Positions 6,029 to 10,735 of a DNA stretch of 10,735 nucleotides are shown here, one piece after another. The number at the start of each line of letters is the position of its first letter. Position 1 is the first letter of the stretch. A program made the position numbers and the translations under genes. The notes beneath the pieces were generated by a model. It worked only from the letters and a program-made list of their open reading frames with translations. It searched no databases and was not told the origin of the DNA. Source of the stretch: CAYHPY01 sp964358485 (GTDB taxonomy: Bacteria; Elusimicrobiota; Elusimicrobia; UBA1565; UBA9628); the NCBI GenBank assembly GCA_964358485.1, contig CAYHPY010000119.1, positions 1-10,735 on the forward strand. Reading direction: 5' to 3'.

Positions 6029-7162
6029 GTGGAGACCCAACGGAAGGAGACGCCCGCCGGCTCGGAAAAACGGCATTGGATCCGCCTGACCCGCGTCTGC
6101 AACCAGCGCTGTCTCTTCTGCCTGGACCGCGGGGCGCAGAACGGGAGCTCCCTATCCATCGACAGCCTCAAGCGCAGCCTGGCCCGCGGCCGCAAACAAG
6201 GGCTGACGCGCGTTGTCTTGAGCGGCGGGGAGCCCACCCTCCACCCCGCCTTTCTCGAAATCGTCCGGACCGCGTGCTCCCTGGGCTACACCCATGTCCA
6301 GACCATCACCAACGGGCGGAGATTCTGCTACCCGGCTTTCCTGGACGGCGCGGTGGAGGCGGGCTTGCGGGAGGTGACCTTCTCCCTTCACGGAAACACC
6401 CCGGCCCTGCACGACCGGCTGACCCGCGTCCCGGGGTCCTTCGTCCAGTTGGTCGCCGGCCTGCGCCGGGCGCTGGCGACGCGGGGACTGATCGTGAGCG
6501 TGGACGTCGTCATCAACCGCCTCAATCTTCCGGTCCTTCGGGAGATCCTCGATTTCTGCGTCGGCCTGGGGGTCCGGGAGTTCGACCTGCTCGCCTTGGT
6601 CCCGTTCGGGGACGCCTGGCGGCACAAGGAAGAGCTTTTCTGCGATTTTTCGGACCCCGAGAATCGCGCCCGCTTGCGCCGGGCCCTGGAGCTGTCCAAG
6701 CGGGGGGATCTCACCCTTTGGACCAACCGCCTGCGCCCGGATTGCCTTGAGGGTTTCGAGCCGTTGATCCAGCCGCCCGAGAAGATTTGGGACGAGGCGC
6801 GGGGGCGCAGGCGCATCTTCGCGCGCTATCTCAACGGCGGGAAGGCGCTGAGTTGCCGGGGAGAGGCCTGCGGCCAATGTTATTTGAAGGAATTTTGCGC
6901 GGATTTGGCGGCGCTGATGACGGACCGGGCTCTTCCCGCCAAGAAAGGCCCGCTGTGTCTGGACCCGGGCGGGGCGGCGGAGCCGTTCCGTTTCGGCCGC
7001 AAGCCCGACATCTTCGCGTACGCGGATTTTTTCATCGATCACCGTTTTTTCGCCAAAGGCTCGGCGTGCGCGTCCTGCGCGCGGTCCGGACTCTGCGATG
7101 GAATCGGCGTGAAGGCGGTCCGGCAAAAAGGCTTCGCCGCCCTGCGCCCCCTGGGAGGCTGA
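6029..7162 (+). CDS. Radical SAM enzyme with SPASM-like C-terminal Fe-S region
   Basis: This 377-residue enzyme carries the radical SAM motif CxxxCxxC at Cys24, Cys28 and Cys31, and the SAM-binding SGGEPT at 65-70. It should cleave S-adenosylmethionine to start radical chemistry on an unknown substrate. The C-terminal part has two cysteine groups: Cys276-x4-Cys281-x2-Cys284-x5-Cys290, and Cys347-x2-Cys350-x5-Cys356. Isolated Cys239 (in PDCLEGFEP) and Cys310 are also present. This is enough for one or two auxiliary [4Fe-4S] clusters, as in SPASM/twitch peptide and cofactor maturases. Translation must start at GTG 6029: the in-frame stop of the preceding gene is at 6023-6025, leaving only ACC between them. 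The Shine-Dalgarno is weak. The gene is in the same frame as the component-1 gene before it and the radical SAM gene after it. It lacks NifB features and I would not call it NifB. HxsB or HxsC type is possible. Confidence 0.9.
   Translation: METQRKETPAGSEKRHWIRLTRVCNQRCLFCLDRGAQNGSSLSIDSLKRSLARGRKQGLTRVVLSGGEPTLHPAFLEIVRTACSLGYTHVQTITNGRRFCYPAFLDGAVEAGLREVTFSLHGNTPALHDRLTRVPGSFVQLVAGLRRALATRGLIVSVDVVINRLNLPVLREILDFCVGLGVREFDLLALVPFGDAWRHKEELFCDFSDPENRARLRRALELSKRGDLTLWTNRLRPDCLEGFEPLIQPPEKIWDEARGRRRIFARYLNGGKALSCRGEACGQCYLKEFCADLAALMTDRALPAKKGPLCLDPGGAAEPFRFGRKPDIFAYADFFIDHRFFAKGSACASCARSGLCDGIGVKAVRQKGFAALRPLGG
7153..7158 (+). promoter_or_regulatory. Ribosome binding site for the 7163 gene
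   Basis: GGGAGG lies four bases before ATG 7163, within the end of the preceding gene, supporting a start directly after the TGA at 7160-7162. Confidence 0.7.
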
Positions 7163-8101
7163 ATGGCCGAACTCGCCTACCTCCAGGTCGCCCGGGTGTG
7201 CAACCAAAAGTGCGTGTTCTGCTCCAATCCGGCCAACGGCCGCGTGATCCCCTGGAAGGAAGCGGCGGCCATGGTCGATTCCTTCGCTCGGGAGGGCGCG
7301 GCGGGGGTGATTCTCACGGGTGGGGAGCCGACCTTGTTTCCCCAACTGGCCCGGCTCGTGGCCCGCGCCAAGCAAAAGGGGCTCGCGCCCCGGCTCATCA
7401 CCAACGGGCAAAAAACGGCGAGCTTCTCCTATTTCAAATCCCTCGCCGACGCGGGGCTGGCCCACCTGCATGTCTCGATTCATTCCCACGAAGACCGCGT
7501 TCAGGCCTCCCTGTCCGGCAATCCTCGGTCCCTGGCCAATATCCGGCGGACCCTGGAGCACGCGGGGCGGTTGGGGCTGCGGGTGGACGTCAACACCGTG
7601 ATCAATAAGGAGAACGCCGGACATCTGAGCGGGCTGGTTCGTTGGCTGTCCCGGGAGTTCCCGTATTTGAGGCACTTCGTCTGGAACAACCTGGACCCTT
7701 TGATGAATACGGCCAGCCTCAACCCCGGGATCGTGGCGCGCCTCTCGGATTTCGAGGTGGAACTGCACCGGGCCATGGCGTTTTTGGACTCGGGCCGCCG
7801 GACCTTCCGGGTGGAAAGGGTGCCGTTGTGCTACATGTCCGAGTATCCGCACCGGTCCACCGAGACCCGGAAAATCGTCAAAAACGAGGGGCGGCGAATT
7901 TATTTTCTGGACGAGAAGGGCCTGCGGGTCCAGGGCCGGACTTCCTGGAGCTACGGCAAGTCCGACCGCTGCCGCCCTTGCCGGCTTGAGCCCCTCTGCG
8001 CCGGGCTTTACCAAATGGGCGTGTATTACGACTCCGAGGAGCTTTGTCCGGTTTTCACCGACCCGGAGGAAGTCTCGCGCCGGGTCCGGGAGGACGCGTG
8101 A
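7163..8101 (+). CDS. Radical SAM enzyme, twitch/SPASM-like C-terminus
   Basis: This 312-residue protein has CNQKCVFC at Cys13, Cys17 and Cys20 almost at its N-terminus, then TGGEPT near residues 52-57 for SAM binding. The TIM-barrel core runs to about residue 210. The C-terminal part contains VPLCYM (Cys223), then Cys270-x2-Cys273-x5-Cys279, and Cys295 in ELCPVF. These four or five cysteines probably bind an auxiliary Fe-S cluster. The same layout occurs in the radical SAM proteins at 6029 and 9306. The ATG touches the preceding stop, and the end overlaps the next gene by four bases as GTGA, so the products are likely made together. The substrate is not evident; the His-Gly-Ser peptide upstream or a small molecule are both possible. 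It is shorter than full SPASM maturases and nothing appears truncated. Confidence 0.92.
   Translation: MAELAYLQVARVCNQKCVFCSNPANGRVIPWKEAAAMVDSFAREGAAGVILTGGEPTLFPQLARLVARAKQKGLAPRLITNGQKTASFSYFKSLADAGLAHLHVSIHSHEDRVQASLSGNPRSLANIRRTLEHAGRLGLRVDVNTVINKENAGHLSGLVRWLSREFPYLRHFVWNNLDPLMNTASLNPGIVARLSDFEVELHRAMAFLDSGRRTFRVERVPLCYMSEYPHRSTETRKIVKNEGRRIYFLDEKGLRVQGRTSWSYGKSDRCRPCRLEPLCAGLYQMGVYYDSEELCPVFTDPEEVSRRVREDA
8088..8093 (+). promoter_or_regulatory. Ribosome binding site for the 8098 gene
   Basis: GGGAGG lies four bases before GTG 8098. It favours this GTG over an in-frame ATG at 8044, which would overlap the upstream gene by 58 bases. Confidence 0.7.
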
Positions 8102-9309
8102 TCTCGGGGCTCTATTACCCGCTCTTCCTGGCCTTGGGCTTGGTGATTTCCATCGAGGACTGGCGGCAGCGGCGGATCCGGAACCTGTGGATCGGAGCGG
8201 GCCTGCTCCTGTGCGCGGCGGGCCTGGGCTACCTCCTGGTCAACAGCGCCCTCGGGCATCGCCAAATGCGTTTTTTCGCGCTCGGGGAGTACTACCTTCC
8301 GTGGCATTATTATCCCCGGCTCCTGGAACACCTGGCCTTGAGCCTGGCCGCGGGCGTGGTTCTTTGGCGGCTTTCCATCTGGCCGGCGGGGGACGCCAAG
8401 CTCTTCGTCCTGTTTTCTTTTTTCCTGGCCCTGATCAATCCCAATCTCCGGGGCTTTCCCCTTCTTTTGTTTTTGGTTTTTCTGATCAACATTTTCGTGC
8501 CGGCGGGCCTCCTGATGGCCTGCGAGGCCGCGGTCCGTTTGGGCGTAACGGCGGTCGGCATGCGGGGCCAGGATTGGAGAAAATCGGCGAAGGCTTTTCG
8601 GGAGCGGATTTCCAAGCGGGCCGGGGAGGCCTGGCCGCGCCGGGGGCAGTATTTGATTCTGGGTTTTAATCTCGTGATCTTGTTCTTCGGTCTGCGCCTG
8701 GCCGAGCGGCGGTTTCACGCCTTCTTTTTAGGCCCGTTCGGCCAGTTGGGGCTGTTTTTCGCGATGGCCTTGATTTGGAAGCATTTGGTCGTCGTTTTGG
8801 CCAGTCCGGTCGTGGGTGCCGGGGCCTTGATCGGTTTCCTGGCCGCCGCCGTTTGCGCCCCGATTTTTGAAATCAATGTTGGAAGAATTCTCGGCGACGG
8901 CCTTCAAATGGCCGCCAGCTTTTGGCTGCTTCTATCCTTTGGCCGGATCGCCCTTCACTGGCTCATCGAGCGGCAAAGCCGGCGGGAGCTCGACGCCGGC
9001 GGCTTGATGGCCGGGACCATTCTCTCCGATGAGACCTGGAACCGCCTCCTGGCCGAGAAATCCCTGGCCGGCAAGCTCGGTTTTCGTTACTGCGACGGCC
9101 TGACCGCGGAGGAGGCCCAGCACCTCAGGACCTGGTTGGAGGTTTCTCCGGCGGAGGCTCTGACCGTCTACCACAGCATTCCTTTTGCCGCCTGGATTTT
9201 TCTGGGATCGGTCCTGACCCTTTCCAACCGCGGGACCGCGGTCTCCTGGCTGGCCCCCTATTTCCACAAGGGGCTGGGGCTCTTGGGCGCGGCGGGGGGG
9301 ACGCCGTGA
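8098..9309 (+). CDS. Polytopic membrane protein with prepilin-peptidase (A24-like) aspartate motifs
   Basis: From GTG 8098 the product is 403 residues long with about ten hydrophobic segments (near 3-19, 30-48, 80-95, 102-118, 121-142, 183-200, 209-226, 229-255, 272-290 and 358-375). Asp21 in SIEDWRQRRIRN and Asp99 in PAGDAKLF match the two catalytic aspartates of A24 prepilin and preflagellin peptidases (D...IxN and GxGDxK), which cut leader peptides at the cytoplasmic face of the membrane. No methyltransferase domain with a Cys pair is seen. The protein is longer than a bare A24 domain. A Gly/Leu-rich second half and a charged segment around 290-355, probably cytosolic, are of unknown role. 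The gene overlaps its radical SAM neighbours by four bases at each end, so it belongs to the pathway. Processing of the upstream repeat protein or another leader-bearing substrate is an inference. An inactive or transport-adapted homologue is possible. Confidence 0.78.
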   Translation: MISGLYYPLFLALGLVISIEDWRQRRIRNLWIGAGLLLCAAGLGYLLVNSALGHRQMRFFALGEYYLPWHYYPRLLEHLALSLAAGVVLWRLSIWPAGDAKLFVLFSFFLALINPNLRGFPLLLFLVFLINIFVPAGLLMACEAAVRLGVTAVGMRGQDWRKSAKAFRERISKRAGEAWPRRGQYLILGFNLVILFFGLRLAERRFHAFFLGPFGQLGLFFAMALIWKHLVVVLASPVVGAGALIGFLAAAVCAPIFEINVGRILGDGLQMAASFWLLLSFGRIALHWLIERQSRRELDAGGLMAGTILSDETWNRLLAEKSLAGKLGFRYCDGLTAEEAQHLRTWLEVSPAEALTVYHSIPFAAWIFLGSVLTLSNRGTAVSWLAPYFHKGLGLLGAAGGTP

Positions 9310-10229
9310 TCGAACGCATCGATCTCAAGGTCGGCTTCAAGTGCAACAACGCCTGCTCCTTCTGCGTGCAGGGCGACAAGCGGGAGAAGCTTCCGGCCAA
9401 GCCCTGGGAGGAGCTCAAGGCGTCCTTGGCCGAGGGGAGGCGGTCGGGAGCCGTCGGCGTGGTCGTGACGGGGGGCGAGCCCACCCTCCACAAGGAGATC
9501 GTGCGAATCGTCCGGGAGGCCCGGGCGCTCGGCTACGAGACCGTCCAGGTTCAATCCAACGGGCGGACCTTCTGTTACGATAAATTCTGCCGGAGCCTGA
9601 TCGCGGCGGGGGTCGACGAGTTTGGGCCGTCGCTTCACGGCTCCCGCCCGGAGATTCACGATTTTCTGACCGGCGCTCCCGGGGCGTTTTTGCAGACCGT
9701 GTCCGGAATCCGCAATCTCAAGAGGCTCGGGGTCCGGGTCATCACCAATACCGTCATCACCAAGGCCAATTACCGGGATCTGCCCGACTTGGCCCGCCTG
9801 CTGGTTTCGCTCGGCGTGGACCAGTTTCAATTGGCCTTCATGCACTTGACGGGCCGGGCGGGGGAGAACAAGACTTGGTTGTCGGCCCGAAAATCCCTGG
9901 CCGCCCCGTGGGTCAAGAAGGCCCTGGACATCGGGCGCCAGGCCGGGCGCCGGGTCATGACCGAGGCCATTCCTTATTGCTTCATGGGCGGCTACGAAGA
10001 CTTCGTCGCCGAAAAGATCATCCCCCGAACCAAGATCTTCGACGCCGACTCCGTGATCGAGGATTACACCAAGACGCGGCGTGACGAGGGAAAGGCCAAG
10101 GGTCCGCCCTGCCGCCTCTGCGTCCACGAAGGGGCCTGCGAGGGGCCCTGGCGGGAGTACCCGGAATCGTTCGGTTGGTCGGAGTTTGAGCCCGTGCTCA
10201 AGGCCGCGGAGGTCCCGTGCACCGGATAA
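9306..10229 (+). CDS. Radical SAM enzyme, third of the operon
   Basis: This 307-residue protein has CNNACSFC at Cys13, Cys17 and Cys20, then TGGEPT at 55-60. The core continues through STQ-like strands such as VQVQSNGRTF and a conserved SLHG segment. The C-terminal region contains IPYCFMGGYE (Cys225) and Cys269-x2-Cys272-x5-Cys278 followed by EYPESFGWSEFEPV, a tail typical of radical SAM proteins with one auxiliary cluster. In layout it is a close partner of the 7163 enzyme. The SNGRTFCYDKF segment is shared with the 6029 enzyme (TNGRRFCYPAF), so these two may be more recent relatives. The start is GTG 9306, overlapping the membrane-protein stop as GTGA, with a G-rich run at 9294-9301 as the likely ribosome site. 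Its end overlaps the next Fe protein gene by 13 bases. The substrate is unknown. Confidence 0.92.
   Translation: MIERIDLKVGFKCNNACSFCVQGDKREKLPAKPWEELKASLAEGRRSGAVGVVVTGGEPTLHKEIVRIVREARALGYETVQVQSNGRTFCYDKFCRSLIAAGVDEFGPSLHGSRPEIHDFLTGAPGAFLQTVSGIRNLKRLGVRVITNTVITKANYRDLPDLARLLVSLGVDQFQLAFMHLTGRAGENKTWLSARKSLAAPWVKKALDIGRQAGRRVMTEAIPYCFMGGYEDFVAEKIIPRTKIFDADSVIEDYTKTRRDEGKAKGPPCRLCVHEGACEGPWREYPESFGWSEFEPVLKAAEVPCTG
10208..10212 (+). promoter_or_regulatory. Ribosome binding site deciding the GTG start at 10217
   Basis: GGAGG lies four bases ahead of GTG 10217. No ATG is available before the conserved N-terminal strand RITIFGKGG, so this site fixes the start of the second Fe protein inside the preceding gene. 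Confidence 0.75.
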
Positions 10230-10735
10230 CGATCTTCGGCAAGGGAGGAATCGGAAAATCCACCGTTTCGGCCAACCTGGCGGCCGTCTACGCCCGCGGC
10301 GGCAAGAAGGTCCTTCTGGTGGGCTGCGATCCCAAGCACGACACCACCGTCGCTCTGACCGACGGGCGGCCGATTCCCACGGTCGTCGAGCGGTCCGTCT
10401 TCATGGATTCCGGCTCCGGGGACCCGGAGAAAATCCTGGTCCGCGGGCGCCTTGGGATCGACTGCATCGAGGCGGGGGGGCCGGAACCGGGGATCGGTTG
10501 CGCGGGGCGCGGCATTTCCCGGATGATCGAGCTGATGGAGGGGGCGGGCATCCTGAAGGAAGGGCGCTACGACGTGGCCATCTTCGACGTGCTGGGGGAC
10601 GTCGTCTGCGGGGGATTTGCCGCGCCCCTGCGGCAGGGATTCGCCGACAAGGTGGTGATCGTGGCCTCCGAGGAGCTCATGGCCCTCTACGCGGCCAACA
10701 ACATCGCCCGCGCCATCCGGAATTATTCCGCCAAC
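10217..10735 (+). CDS. Second NifH/BchL-type Fe protein, truncated by the window end
   Basis: The window holds 173 codons of a protein expected to be about 270 residues. Visible are the P-loop GKGGIGKST (8-16), GCDPKHDTT, Cys95 in GIGCAGRG with the following Arg, and Cys131 in GDVVCGGFA, 36 residues apart as in the first Fe protein. All elements for ATP binding and an intersubunit [4Fe-4S] cluster are therefore present. It differs clearly from the 2144 protein between about residues 50 and 75, where it is four residues shorter. That region flanks the nucleotide and docking surface, so it may serve a different component-1 partner. The start is GTG 10217, overlapping the radical SAM gene by 13 bases. 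The 3' end lies outside the window; nothing suggests a pseudogene. Confidence 0.93.
   Translation, partial: MHRITIFGKGGIGKSTVSANLAAVYARGGKKVLLVGCDPKHDTTVALTDGRPIPTVVERSVFMDSGSGDPEKILVRGRLGIDCIEAGGPEPGIGCAGRGISRMIELMEGAGILKEGRYDVAIFDVLGDVVCGGFAAPLRQGFADKVVIVASEELMALYAANNIARAIRNYSAN

Larger units (their letters stand above)
1..10735 (+). other. Single tightly packed operon, open at both ends
   Basis: All nine genes lie on one strand. Junctions are an overlap at 65-87, gaps of three and one bases (2140/2144, 2968/2970), a TGATG overlap at 4719-4723, a three-base gap before 6029, a direct join at 7162/7163, GTGA overlaps at 8098-8101 and 9306-9309, and a 13-base overlap at 10217-10229. No space remains for a promoter or terminator, so co-transcription is very likely. 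Confidence 0.85.

Noticed and set aside
6029..7162. NifB, the radical SAM enzyme of FeMo-co synthesis
   Set aside because: It shares only the general CxxxCxxC motif. The C-terminal cysteine groups fit SPASM/twitch-type enzymes, and no NifX-like or other nif context is seen.
8044..8097. Start of the membrane protein at ATG 8044
   Set aside because: The added 18 residues are Gly/Pro-rich and overlap the radical SAM gene. GTG 8098 has GGGAGG at proper spacing and the GTGA overlap also used at 9306.
4719..8101. Reassigned TGA codon, since almost all stops here are TGA and some genes share a frame
   Set aside because: Readthrough at 2138, 2966, 4719, 8099 and 9307 enters wrong frames, ribosome sites precede several restarts, and frequent TGA stops are normal at this base composition.

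Overview
The window is dense, strongly G+C-rich bacterial DNA (clearly above 60 % G+C by eye). Every gene reads on the + strand, and neighbouring genes overlap or lie at most a few bases apart. No promoter, terminator or intergenic gap is visible, so it looks like the inside of one long operon that continues past both ends. The organism cannot be fixed from the sequence. From memory, groundwater Elusimicrobiota have been reported to carry divergent nitrogenase paralogues beside many radical SAM genes, and this layout fits that picture; this was not checked.

Layout. (1) Bases 1-87 are the 3' end of a gene whose product ends in nine perfect His-Gly-Ser tripeptides, then Trp and stop. (2) A 691-residue TPR protein starts inside that tail (65-2140). 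(3) A three-gene nitrogenase-like module follows: a NifH/BchL-type ATP-dependent Fe protein (2144-2968) and two different component-1-like proteins of the NifD/NifK/BchN/BchB superfamily (2970-4721 and 4721-6025). (4) Two radical SAM enzymes follow (6029-7162 and 7163-8101). (5) Next is a polytopic membrane protein with the aspartate motifs of type IV prepilin peptidases (8098-9309). (6) A third radical SAM enzyme (9306-10229) follows. (7) A second, different NifH-like Fe protein starts at 10217 and is cut by the window end.

Reading. The Fe protein has every expected feature: P-loop, the two cluster cysteines and the arginine next to the first. The component-1 proteins have lost or rearranged part of the P-cluster cysteine set, and no NifB, NifE or NifN is present. 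This argues for a low-potential reductase other than dinitrogenase. Three radical SAM enzymes share a C-terminal auxiliary Fe-S cluster signature of the kind common in peptide- and cofactor-modifying enzymes. The His-Gly-Ser tail resembles the target peptide of the predicted His-Xaa-Ser (HxsA/B/C/D) modification system. One hypothesis is that the operon makes a modified repeat peptide or novel cofactor, with radical SAM chemistry, nitrogenase-like reduction and leader cleavage by the A24-like peptidase acting together. The second Fe protein suggests another component-1 set downstream. Gene calls are firm; the pathway is inference.
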